Below, one piece after another: positions 6,633 through 13,435 of a stretch of DNA of 19,624 bases (positions are counted from its first letter, which is position 1; each line of letters starts with the position of its first letter). The position numbers and the translations under genes were made by a program. The DNA is from Faecalibacterium sp. UBA7177 (lineage in GTDB: Bacteria > Bacillota > Clostridia > Oscillospirales > Ruminococcaceae), in NCBI GenBank assembly GCA_002491225.1, contig DKVN01000034.1, positions 1-19,624 on the forward strand. Reading direction: 5' to 3'. The notes under the pieces were generated by a model. The model did no database searches. It saw nothing but the letters and a program-made list of their open reading frames with translations, and was not told the origin of the DNA.

Positions 6633-7115
6633 ATGACGGTGCTGCGTCAATGGGCGCTGAGGGTCTGCGTCTGCTGTGTGCTGGCGGGGCTCTTACAGCT
6701 GCTTTTGCCCCAAAAGGGGTGCGCAAAGGTCATAAAAACGGTGCTGGCGCTGTATATTTTAGTATCCGTGCTCACGCCGGGGCAGCAGGTCGGCTGGGCC
6801 GAGATCCGCGAACAGCTGGAGGCCCCGCTGCAGCCGGTATCCTTAAACGATGCGGCCGGTGCCTCGGCGCTGGTGCAGCAGGCGGCGCTAAACGCCCTCT
6901 CGGCCCGGCTCACCGCGGCCCTCGCGGGGCAGGGCGTTGAGGCGCGGATCGCCATCGAACCGGCACCAGACGCCGGGGACGAGGCGGCCGCAAATCTGCA
7001 GGTCACGGCCTTTCTGCAAAACCCCGAAGAGGCCGGCAGGGCCCAGGCGATCCTGCAGGAGGAGTTAAACGGCACCGGCAGCATCCTCTGCCGGGGAATG
7101 GAAGGTGCGCCATGA
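6633..7115 (+). CDS. spoIIIAF: Stage III sporulation protein SpoIIIAF
   Basis: SpoIIIAF is a ring-building-motif protein of the SpoIIIA channel, anchored by two N-terminal membrane helices with a soluble domain in the intermembrane space. The 160-residue product shows two hydrophobic stretches (about 7-25 and 33-48, the latter IKTVLALYILVSVLTPG) and a soluble remainder. GGGAGAGGGGG precedes the ATG at 6633 with 9 bp spacing. It is shorter than the Bacillus protein (about 200 residues). Its stop overlaps the spoIIIAG start (ATGA). Confidence 0.9.
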   Translation: MTVLRQWALRVCVCCVLAGLLQLLLPQKGCAKVIKTVLALYILVSVLTPGQQVGWAEIREQLEAPLQPVSLNDAAGASALVQQAALNALSARLTAALAGQGVEARIAIEPAPDAGDEAAANLQVTAFLQNPEEAGRAQAILQEELNGTGSILCRGMEGAP

Positions 7116-7645
7116 CCGAAAAATTCCGCGCATGGCTTGCCAAAAAGGGGGCAAAGCCCCCGGTGAACCTGCTGCTGGCGCTGGGGCTGGGCGGGATGCT
7201 GTTGATCCTGCTGGCCGACCTGCGCGGCGCTTCTTCCAGCCAAACCGCGGCAGCCGCCCCCGTGCCCGACACGGCGGCCCAAGCCGCTCTCACCGAGGCG
7301 GAGTACACCGCGCAGCTGGAGCAAAAGCTGCAGCAGATGATCTGCCAGATCGAGGGGGCGGGCGAGACGGCGGTGATGATCACCCTCGAGGGCTCCCGCG
7401 AGACCATCTATGCCCAATCCGAAAAGAGCGGGGAGGGCAGCAGCCACGAGAGCAGCCCGGTGCTGCGCAAAGCGTCCTCCGGCGAGGAGGCGCTGGTGGA
7501 GATGACCTGGGAGCCCGAGATCCGCGGGGTCGCGGTGGTCTGCCAGGGGGGCGCCGACATCACGGTCGCGGCCCGTGTTACCGAGCTGGTGAGCGTGGTT
7601 CTTGGGGTACCAAGCCATCGCATCAGTATTGCAAAAATGAGTTGA
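7112..7645 (+). CDS. spoIIIAG: Stage III sporulation protein SpoIIIAG
   Basis: SpoIIIAG forms a large oligomeric ring in the space between mother-cell and forespore membranes. The 177-residue product has one membrane helix (about 17-38, PPVNLLLALGLGGMLLILL), an Ala-rich linker, a helical segment, and the ring-building domain with QIEGAGETAVMITLEG and the C-terminal VVCQGGADITVAARVTELV. The four-base ATGA overlap with spoIIIAF indicates coupled translation. Confidence 0.93.
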   Translation: MTEKFRAWLAKKGAKPPVNLLLALGLGGMLLILLADLRGASSSQTAAAAPVPDTAAQAALTEAEYTAQLEQKLQQMICQIEGAGETAVMITLEGSRETIYAQSEKSGEGSSHESSPVLRKASSGEEALVEMTWEPEIRGVAVVCQGGADITVAARVTELVSVVLGVPSHRISIAKMS

Positions 7646-7658
7646 TGGAGGCATTGAC

Positions 7659-8273
7659 ATGACAAAGATGAAAACCAACCAGAAGATGACCATGCTCACC
7701 CTTGTGGTGGCGCTGGGGGTGGCGGTCTACCTCAACTGGGAGTATGCCAAAACCACCGACAACGCCCTCGCCGCCGCAGCCACCGCCCCCACGGCATCCC
7801 CCGCGCCGGTGACCGACCTTTTGGCCGCGGACGCCGCGAGCGCGGACGCGCAGGCAGGGGAGGCCGCCGACAAAAACTACGGCGAGGCCCAGCTGGTCAG
7901 CGTCAATGGTCAGAGCGGGGACGACTTTTTCGAGGCGGCCCGGCTGCAGCGCAGCAAAACGCGGGACGAGGCGCTGGACGCTTTGCAGAAAAGCCTCAAG
8001 AGCGCTAAATTGACCGATGAGGAGAAAACCGAGCTGACCGCCCGCCTCACCGACCAGATCGAGAGCATCACGACCGAGAGCGATGTCGAGAGCCTCATCC
8101 GCGCCAAGGGCTTTGTGGACTGTGTCGCCTTCATCAACGACGGGCAGGTCAATATCACGGTGATGACCACCAGCGACGGCCTCACCGCCAGCGAGGTGGC
8201 CCAGATCCGGGACATCGTGCTGAGTAAATGCAGCGTGAGCGCACAGAATATTACCGTAGTCGAGGTAAAATAA
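7659..8273 (+). CDS. spoIIIAH: Stage III sporulation protein SpoIIIAH
   Basis: SpoIIIAH is the mother-cell protein whose extracellular domain binds forespore SpoIIQ across the septum. The 204-residue product has a short cytoplasmic tail, one membrane helix (about 10-27), an Ala/Asp/Pro-rich linker to about residue 70, and a YscJ/FliF-like domain at the C-terminus ending SAQNITVVEVK. The ATG at 7659 has GGAGG 7 bp upstream; a second in-frame ATG 9 bp further on is possible. It ends the operon. No spoIIQ or lytM-type partner gene is in the window. Confidence 0.95.
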   Translation: MTKMKTNQKMTMLTLVVALGVAVYLNWEYAKTTDNALAAAATAPTASPAPVTDLLAADAASADAQAGEAADKNYGEAQLVSVNGQSGDDFFEAARLQRSKTRDEALDALQKSLKSAKLTDEEKTELTARLTDQIESITTESDVESLIRAKGFVDCVAFINDGQVNITVMTTSDGLTASEVAQIRDIVLSKCSVSAQNITVVEVK

Positions 8274-8274
8274 G

Positions 8275-8303
8275 TTGCCCTTGGCGGCGCGGTATGGTAT
8301 AAT
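8275..8303 (+). promoter_or_regulatory. Promoter of the Asp23-family gene
   Basis: TTGCCC (8275-8280) and a perfect TATAAT (8298-8303) are separated by 17 bp, and TGG directly before the -10 gives an extended -10. The -35 begins two bases after the spoIIIAH stop. The expected transcript start near 8310 leaves a leader of about 50 bases before the gene. It lets the Asp23-family gene be expressed outside sporulation. Confidence 0.7.
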
Positions 8304-8362
8304 AAATTCACTATCGCAATACGGCCAACCAACCCGGGGGGCCGATCAGGAGGGCCATCGAT

Positions 8363-8734
8363 ATGGACGTACAAAATTCGGATGTCGTGAGCGGGAGCCT
8401 GCAGATCTCGGTGGATGTCATCGCCAAGATCGCCCGGCTGGCCGCGATGGAGGTGGAGGGGGTCGCGCAGGTGCGCGCCGAGACCCTCTCGGCCAAAAAC
8501 CTGCTCGGCAAAACCCTGCCAAAGCCGGTCACGGTCGAGCTGGTGGACGGCATCGCCGAGATCACGGTGAGCATCGCGGCGCGCTACGGCTGCAAGATCC
8601 CCGCCGTCAGCGAGAAAGTGCAGCAGAACGTGAAGACCGCGGTGCAGAACATGACCGGCATCACCGTCTCAAGGGTCAATCTGGTGGTCGTTGGTGTCGT
8701 GATGGACGAGGACGACGACACCGCAGAAGGATAA
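8363..8734 (+). CDS. Asp23/Gls24 (DUF322) family envelope protein
   Basis: The 123-residue product is a compact Asp23-family protein: GSLQISVDVIAKIARLAAMEVEGV near the start, then a beta-rich middle (VTVELVDGIAEITVSIAARYGCKIP) and VQQNVKTAVQNMTGITVSRVNLVVVGV, ending in an acidic tail (DEDDDTAEG). Family members include cell-envelope-associated and alkaline-stress proteins; the precise role in Clostridia is not settled. AGGAGGG lies about 8 bp before the ATG. In related genomes this gene commonly sits between spoIIIAH and nusB, as here; amaP and DUF2273 partner genes seen in some lineages are absent. Confidence 0.9.
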   Translation: MDVQNSDVVSGSLQISVDVIAKIARLAAMEVEGVAQVRAETLSAKNLLGKTLPKPVTVELVDGIAEITVSIAARYGCKIPAVSEKVQQNVKTAVQNMTGITVSRVNLVVVGVVMDEDDDTAEG

Positions 8735-8737
8735 CCT

Positions 8738-8781
8738 GGCACCCACAGGGCCATCCCGCACTGGATGGCCCTCTTCGTGCC
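8738..8781 (+). terminator. Terminator-like hairpin after the Asp23-family gene
   Basis: AGGGCCATCC (8747-8756) and GGATGGCCCT (8763-8772) form a perfect 10-bp stem with a six-base loop, and GGCAC (8738-8742) pairs with GTGCC (8777-8781) outside a four-by-four internal loop. The downstream T-run (TCTTTG) is weak. Its position 4 bp after the stop fits a terminator or a 3'-end-stabilising structure. Confidence 0.6.
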
Positions 8782-8805
8782 TCTTTGCGCATCTTTGTGC
8801 ATGAA

Positions 8806-8907
8806 CTGCCATTTTGAGCGGCAGGGCGCGGGGGATTTGCGCCCCCCCGCATGCTTTGCCGCCCTGTGGGCAATTTGATCGGCCGCGCATTTTTGTGCCG
8901 GCGGCCG
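8806..8907. other. Hairpin-rich leader before nusB
   Basis: Four short inverted repeats follow each other: CTGCC/GGCAG (8806-8810 / 8820-8824), GCGGGGG/CCCCCGC (8828-8834 / 8844-8850) or alternatively GGGCGC/GCGCCC (8824-8829 / 8839-8844), GCCC/GGGC (8861-8864 / 8868-8871), and CGGCCG/CGGCCG (8880-8885 / 8902-8907) around a T-rich loop. No clear -10 box is seen between 8782 and the nusB start, so nusB may be read through from upstream. Confidence 0.45.
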
Positions 8908-8923
8908 GGATCTGAGGAAGAGA

Positions 8924-9484
8924 ATGGAACAAAAACTGTCCCGCCGGCAGGGGCGCGAGCGCGCCTTTCTGCTGGCATTTTCGGCCACCTTTGACACTGA
9001 CGGCCTGCCCGAATTGATCGCGCAGAGCCGCGAGCTGGAGGAGAACGCGGTGGACGCGTTTGGCGAGCAGCTGCTGCTCGGCCTCGCCGCCCACCAACAG
9101 GAGATCGACGGCCAGATCGAGGCGCACCTGCGCGGCTGGGCCCTGAACCGGCTGCCGCGGGTGAGCCTTTGCGCGCTGCGCATTGCGCTGAGCGAGATGC
9201 TCTACGGCGAGGAAAAGCTGCCCAGCGTCGCCATCAACGAGGCGGTGGAGCTGACCAAAAAGTACGGCGGCAGCGAGGATCACCAGTTCGTCAACGGGGT
9301 GCTCGGCGCGATCGCGCGGGAGCTTGGCCTCGCGGACGCCGCGGCCCCGGCCAGCGCCCTGGCGGCGGATCCGCAGGCCCCGGAAGCCCCGGCCCAGCCC
9401 GCGCCGCAGGCGAAAGAGCCCGACGAGGCAGCCGCCCCGGCCCCCGAAGCCGCCCCGCCCGAGGAGGGCGCTCCGTTATGCTGA
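8924..9484 (+). CDS. nusB: Transcription antitermination factor NusB, with C-terminal tail
   Basis: NusB binds boxA RNA with NusE and supports antitermination and processing of rRNA transcripts. The NusB fold occupies about residues 1-137: SRRQGRERAFLLAFS at the start, RVSLCALRIALSEMLY, LPSVAINEAVELTKKYGGSEDHQFVNGVLG at the end. Residues 138-186 form an extra, low-complexity Ala/Pro/Glu tail not typical of the family (usually about 130-150 residues). GAGGAAGAG precedes the ATG at 8924. The last bases overlap the next gene by 7 bp. Confidence 0.95.
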   Translation: MEQKLSRRQGRERAFLLAFSATFDTDGLPELIAQSRELEENAVDAFGEQLLLGLAAHQQEIDGQIEAHLRGWALNRLPRVSLCALRIALSEMLYGEEKLPSVAINEAVELTKKYGGSEDHQFVNGVLGAIARELGLADAAAPASALAADPQAPEAPAQPAPQAKEPDEAAAPAPEAAPPEEGAPLC

Positions 9485-10431
9485 CCCTTGGCGTAGATAC
9501 CAGCAACTACGCAACCTCCCTGGCGGTGTTCGATACGGCCGCCGGGGAGGTTGTTTGTGATAAAAAACAGCTTCTGCCGGTCAAGCCCGGCCAGCTGGGC
9601 CTGCGGCAGAGCGACGCGCTTTTCCATCACACCGCCGCCCTGCCCGCGCTGCTGGGTGAACTGGCCCGCGAGGCGGATTTGACGGGCATTGAAGCGGTGG
9701 GCGTCTCGGCCAGGCCCCGCCCGGTACAGGGCTCCTACATGCCCTGCTTTCTGGCCGGCATCAGCGCGGCCAGCGCCTTTGCGGCGGCAAGGGGCATCCC
9801 GGTCATCGAGACGACCCACCAGCAGGGGCACATCGCCGCGGCGCTTTACGCCACCGGGCACCCCGAGCTGTTCGGGCAAAAAACGCTGGTCTTTCACATC
9901 TCGGGCGGCACCACCGACCTCATCCTCTGCGACACCCCCGCCCGGCTGACCTTACTCGGCACCAGCAGCGACCTCTACGCCGGGCAGGCGGTCGACCGGC
10001 TGGGCGTGCGGCTGGGGTACGGCTTCCCGGCCGGGCCCGCGGTCTCGGCGCTGGCCGCCGAGTGCGCCGAGCCGGTGCGCCCCAAGGCGAGCGTGCGGGG
10101 GATGCAGTGCAGCCTCTCGGGGCTGGAAAACCAGTGCGACGCCCTGCTCAAGCAGGGCAAAAGCCCGGCTTACGTCTGCAAGTACTGCCTCTGCTGCGTG
10201 GCCGAGACGGTGCTGCGGATGACCAAAGCCGCCCTGGCCGAGCACCCCGGCCTGCCGGTGGTCTGCGCGGGCGGGGTGATGAGCAGCGATCTCATCCGGG
10301 ATTATGTGCAGGCAAGGCTGCCGCAGGTGTACTTTGTGCCGGGCCGGTTTTCCAGCGACAACGCCATCGGGGTCGCCCTGCTGGCCGGGCACTCGCTTGC
10401 CGGGCATTCTGAAGGCCCGGACAGGCCCTGA
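9478..10431 (+). CDS. TsaD/Kae1-like (peptidase M22 family) protein, divergent paralogue
   Basis: The 317-residue product has the ASKHA fold of TsaD/Kae1. Recognisable blocks are LGVDTSNYATSLAV (4-17), metal-ligand motif HQQGH (His114, His118), phosphate-binding ISGGTTD (141-147), SSDLYAGQAVDRLGVRLGYGFPAGPAV (163-189, cognate to the TsaD D-x3-GE-x-D-K...LGL-YPGGP block), SLSGLENQ (212-219), CAGGVMSSDLIR and SSDNAIG with Asp294 as the third metal ligand. Two features differ from true TsaD: the N-terminal E-T-S-C-D-E-T is D-T-S-N-Y-A-T, and the GE of the middle block is GQ. TsaD makes the t6A modification of tRNA; a normal tsaD is expected elsewhere in the genome, so this is probably a paralogue of unknown role. 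The ATG at 9478 lies in the end of nusB. The folD gene commonly found between nusB and xseA is absent. Confidence 0.8.
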   Translation: MLTLGVDTSNYATSLAVFDTAAGEVVCDKKQLLPVKPGQLGLRQSDALFHHTAALPALLGELAREADLTGIEAVGVSARPRPVQGSYMPCFLAGISAASAFAAARGIPVIETTHQQGHIAAALYATGHPELFGQKTLVFHISGGTTDLILCDTPARLTLLGTSSDLYAGQAVDRLGVRLGYGFPAGPAVSALAAECAEPVRPKASVRGMQCSLSGLENQCDALLKQGKSPAYVCKYCLCCVAETVLRMTKAALAEHPGLPVVCAGGVMSSDLIRDYVQARLPQVYFVPGRFSSDNAIGVALLAGHSLAGHSEGPDRP

Positions 10432-10493
10432 ACGCCGGGGCAGGCTTTCATTTTTCCGGACAAGCGCTATCTTTCAGGTAAGGGGGCAAAAGC

Positions 10494-11717
10494 ATGGCCA
10501 ACATCATCACCATCTCGGCCCTCAACGCCTATGTCAAAACCCTGCTCGACCGCGACCCGGTGCTGACCGATATCGCCCTGCAGGGGGAGATCGCCAACTT
10601 TGTCCACCACCGCAAAAGCGGGCACTTTTACTTTTCGCTGCGGGACGAGCGGGCCAGCGTCAAGGCGGTCATGTTCAGCCGCAACGCCCAGCGGCTGGCC
10701 TTTTTGCCGCAGGACGGCATGCACGTGCTGGTGCGCTGCCGGGTCAGCCTCTTTGAGCGGGACGGCGCGTTTCAGGTGTATGTGGAGGATATGTTCCCGG
10801 ACGGGCTGGGCTCGGCCCAGATGGCCTTTGAGCAGCTCAAGCACCGGCTGGATCAGGAGGGCCTTTTCCTCGCCGAGTACAAAAAGCCGCTGCCGCCCTG
10901 CCCCGGCTGCATCGGCATCGTCACCTCCCGCACCGGGGCCGCCCTGCAGGATATCCTCAATGTCATCGGCCGCCGCTGGCCGCTGGTAAAGCTGCTGCTG
11001 GCCCCGGTCAACGTGCAGGGGCAGCTCGCCTCGGGCGAGATCGCCCGCGCCATCCGCCGCCTCGACGCGGACGGCCGAGCCGATTTGATCATCGTGGCGC
11101 GGGGCGGCGGCTCAAGGGAGGACCTCTGGGTTTTCAACAGCGAGGAGATCGCCCGTGCGGCCTACGCCTGCCGCACCCCGCTGATCAGCGCGGTGGGGCA
11201 CGAGATCGACTATACCATCCTCGATTTTGTGGCCGACCTGCGCGCGCCCACCCCCAGCGCCGCCGCCGAGCTCGCGGTGCCGGACCGGGAGCAGGCGCTG
11301 CGCAAACTCGACCTTCTCCGCCAAAATCTGCGCGGGCAGATGCAAACCCGCCTGCAGGTGTGCTATAATAAGATGATAGCGGCCGCGGGCTCGGGCGCGA
11401 TGGGCGCTGCCGGGCGCACCCTCGGCCGCCGGGCCGCGGCGCTCGCCGAGAGCCGGGCAAGGCTGCGGCAGGCCGCGGCGCAGCGGCTGGCACGGTCCGG
11501 CAGCCAGCTGGCCCACGCCGCCCAGCTGGCCCACAGCCTCGACCCCTACGAGGTGCTGGCCCGCGGCTACGGCATGGTGCAAAACGAGGCGGGCCGGGTG
11601 GTCGCGGTGGATGCGCTCACCGAGGGCCAGCGCATCCGCCTGTGCGGAAAAACCAAAACCGCCGCCTGCCGGGTGGATAGCATCGAGCCGCGGGGCGTGA
11701 AAGGAACGGAGCAATGA
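10494..11717 (+). CDS. xseA: Exodeoxyribonuclease VII large subunit
   Basis: XseA with XseB degrades single-stranded DNA in both directions. The 407-residue product shows the N-terminal OB domain (ISALNAYVKTLL, LQGEIANFVHHRKSGHFYFSL), then the catalytic domain with GIVTSRTGAALQDI (about 140-155), VARGGGSREDLW (about 201-212) and AVGHEIDYTILDFVADLRAP (about 233-252), followed by a coiled-coil region and a C-terminal ARGYGMV block. The ATG at 10494 follows AAGGGGG. Its last four bases (ATGA) are shared with xseB. An internal TATAAT at 11364 may be a promoter for the genes downstream. Confidence 0.97.
   Translation: MANIITISALNAYVKTLLDRDPVLTDIALQGEIANFVHHRKSGHFYFSLRDERASVKAVMFSRNAQRLAFLPQDGMHVLVRCRVSLFERDGAFQVYVEDMFPDGLGSAQMAFEQLKHRLDQEGLFLAEYKKPLPPCPGCIGIVTSRTGAALQDILNVIGRRWPLVKLLLAPVNVQGQLASGEIARAIRRLDADGRADLIIVARGGGSREDLWVFNSEEIARAAYACRTPLISAVGHEIDYTILDFVADLRAPTPSAAAELAVPDREQALRKLDLLRQNLRGQMQTRLQVCYNKMIAAAGSGAMGAAGRTLGRRAAALAESRARLRQAAAQRLARSGSQLAHAAQLAHSLDPYEVLARGYGMVQNEAGRVVAVDALTEGQRIRLCGKTKTAACRVDSIEPRGVKGTEQ
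11361..11369 (+). promoter_or_regulatory. Possible internal extended -10 promoter in xseA
   Basis: TGC directly before a perfect TATAAT (11364-11369) gives an extended -10 inside xseA. The -35 at 17 bp (TGCAAA, 11341-11346) matches the consensus poorly. The AT-rich codons TAT AAT AAG ATG ATA, including rare ATA, stand out in a gene that otherwise uses GC-rich third positions. It would give an independent start for xseB, ispA and perhaps dxs. Confidence 0.35.
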
Positions 11718-11965
11718 AACCAATCAAACAAACCGGACAAGCCGAACAGGCCCCGACCTTTGAGGCCGGGATGGCCCGGCTGGAGGAGATTCTGGCCGCT
11801 TTGCAGCGGGAGGAGACCCCGCTGGCCGACGCGGTCAAGCTGTACGCCGAGGCGGCGGAGCAGGTCGCCGTATGCGATTCGGCCCTGCGCAGCGCCAAGC
11901 TGCAGATCGAGGAGATCGACGCGAAGCTCGCCCCCGACTCTGCCAAAGAGGAGGGCGCAGGATGA
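11714..11965 (+). CDS. xseB: Exodeoxyribonuclease VII small subunit
   Basis: XseB is the small helical partner of XseA. The 83-residue product has the family pattern TFEAGMARLEEILAALQREE, then PLADAVKLYAEA and a second helix ending IEEIDAKLA. ATGA overlaps with both xseA (11714-11717) and the following prenyl synthase (11962-11965) indicate tightly coupled translation of the three genes. Confidence 0.95.
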   Translation: MKPIKQTGQAEQAPTFEAGMARLEEILAALQREETPLADAVKLYAEAAEQVAVCDSALRSAKLQIEEIDAKLAPDSAKEEGAG

Positions 11966-12846
11966 TGGATTTTGAAGCACACATGGGCGATTACCGCGCC
12001 CAGACCGAGCAGGCGCTCGAGGCGCTCTGCGATGTCTACTTTTCCCCCACCAGCGAGGTGGCCCGCGCTGCCCGCTACAGCCTTTTGGGGGGCGGCAAGC
12101 GGGTGCGGGGCATCCTGGTGCTGGCCGCCTGCGCGCTGCTGGGCGGCGATGTGGCCGCCGCCGCGCCGCTTTCCGCCGGCATCGAGATGCTGCACTGCTA
12201 CTCGCTGATCCACGATGACCTGCCCTGCATGGACGACGACGCGATGCGCCGGGGCAAGCCCTCCTGCCACAAGGCTTTTGGCGAGGCCACCGCCCTCCTG
12301 GCGGGGGATGCGCTGCTCACCGCCGCGTTTGAGGCGGTCAGCGATGCTGCCCTGCCCGCCGAGGCACGGATCAGCGCTGTAAAGGCTCTTTCCTTTGCAG
12401 CCGGGGCCCGCGGCATGGTGCTGGGCCAGGAGCTGGATCTGCGCATCGAGCAGGGCCCAGCCAGCGAGGAAGAGCTGCGGGCGGTGCACCAGGGCAAAAC
12501 CGGTGCGCTGATCAATGCCGCCGTGCAGATGGGCGTGGCGGCGGCCGGGGCCGCCGAGGCCGACCGCGCCCGGCTGCGGGCCTACGCCGAGGATCTGGGG
12601 CTGGTGTTCCAGATCGTGGACGACGTGCTGGACGTGACCTCTACCTCTGAGGCCTTAGGCAAGCCGGTGGGCAGCGACGCGGCCAACGGCAAAACCACCT
12701 TTGCCACCCTCTACGGCCCCGAGCGGGCGATGGCAATGGCCGCCGAACTGACCGAGAGTGCCTGCGCCGCCCTCGCCGGGCAGTACGGCCCGAGGGCGGA
12801 GTTCCTCTGTGACCTTGCCCGCAGCCTGCTGCGCCGGGATCACTGA
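11962..12846 (+). CDS. ispA: Short-chain polyprenyl (farnesyl/geranyl) diphosphate synthase
   Basis: The enzyme condenses isopentenyl diphosphate with allylic diphosphates to make C15 (or similar) prenyl diphosphates for undecaprenol and quinone-type lipids. The 294-residue product has the first Asp-rich motif as HDDLPCMDDD (residues 84-93, the DD-x4-D form typical of bacterial type II FPP synthases), GGGKRVRG (43-50), the Lys-Thr motif GKTGALI, and the second Asp-rich motif QIVDDVLD (217-224). Start at 11962 uses an ATGA overlap with xseB; a second ATG three bases later is equally possible. AGGAGGG is upstream. It is two genes away from dxs, linking both ends of isoprenoid synthesis. Confidence 0.93.
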   Translation: MMDFEAHMGDYRAQTEQALEALCDVYFSPTSEVARAARYSLLGGGKRVRGILVLAACALLGGDVAAAAPLSAGIEMLHCYSLIHDDLPCMDDDAMRRGKPSCHKAFGEATALLAGDALLTAAFEAVSDAALPAEARISAVKALSFAAGARGMVLGQELDLRIEQGPASEEELRAVHQGKTGALINAAVQMGVAAAGAAEADRARLRAYAEDLGLVFQIVDDVLDVTSTSEALGKPVGSDAANGKTTFATLYGPERAMAMAAELTESACAALAGQYGPRAEFLCDLARSLLRRDH

Positions 12847-12890
12847 GCGGGCAGGCGGATGTCAAAGCTGAAGAAGTGAGGTGCACTGGT

Positions 12891-13358
12891 GTGAAAGGGA
12901 TCCAGGACCTGTTCCGATGGAACTATATCCTCTGCGTGTCGATGGTCGGCTGGTTTGCGGCCCAGCTGCTCAAAACCATCATCAACGCCATCCTGCTCAA
13001 AAAAATCGACTGGGAGCGGATGTGGGGGGCCGGCGGGATGCCAAGCTCCCACTCGGCCACCGTCTGCGCGATGGTGGTCTCGACCGGGCGGGCCTGCGGC
13101 ACCTCCTCGCCGCTCTTTGCCATCGCCTTTTTGCTGGCGGTGATCGTGATGTACGACGCCCAGGGGGTGCGCAGGGAGACCGGCGAACAGGCCAAGATCA
13201 TCAATCAGATGCTGACCAACTGGATGGAGGAGGGCGCCAAAACCAACCCCATCCTGGGCGACAAAAAGCTCAAGGAGATGGTGGGTCACACCCCCTTTCA
13301 GGTGTGGGCCGGGGCTATTCTGGGCATCGCGATCGGCTTTTTGATCCCGGTGATGTAA
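12891..13358 (+). CDS. DUF212 divergent PAP2-like membrane protein
   Basis: The 155-residue product belongs to the DUF212 / YuiD-type group related to acid phosphatases and vanadium haloperoxidases. It contains the conserved GAGGMPSSHSATVCAM (47-60, with His54), YDAQGVRRETGEQAKIIN and GHTPFQVWAGAILGI, and three to four hydrophobic segments. The GTG at 12891 is chosen for GAGGTG 6 bp upstream; an in-frame GTG at 12876 is possible but has a weaker site. The location between ispA and dxs suggests, without proving, a role with prenyl diphosphates or other lipid phosphates. Confidence 0.85.
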   Translation: MKGIQDLFRWNYILCVSMVGWFAAQLLKTIINAILLKKIDWERMWGAGGMPSSHSATVCAMVVSTGRACGTSSPLFAIAFLLAVIVMYDAQGVRRETGEQAKIINQMLTNWMEEGAKTNPILGDKKLKEMVGHTPFQVWAGAILGIAIGFLIPVM

Positions 13359-13360
13359 GG

Positions 13361-13404
13361 GCAATTTTGCACAAAGGTCTGGTGCTGCCTTTGTGCAGTG
13401 TTGC
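13361..13404. other. Hairpin between the DUF212 gene and dxs
   Basis: GCACAAAGG (13369-13377) and CCTTTGTGC (13388-13396) are perfectly complementary around a 10-base loop. GCAA (13361-13364) and TTGC (13401-13404) extend the structure beyond a four-by-four internal loop. It lies 2 bp after the stop of the upstream gene and 14 bp before the dxs Shine-Dalgarno. No T-run follows, so it is not a standard terminator. Confidence 0.5.
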
Positions 13405-13435
13405 CGCAACTACCCTGTAAGAGGTGACCTTCAAA

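Noticed and set aside
8824..8850. Riboswitch before nusB
   Set aside because: The hairpins are short and GC-rich, with no match I can recognise to a known aptamer core.
10417..10460. Terminator between the TsaD-like gene and xseA
   Set aside because: Only a bulged GCCCGG/CCGGGGC pairing is available and the T-run lies well downstream of it; it is not convincing.
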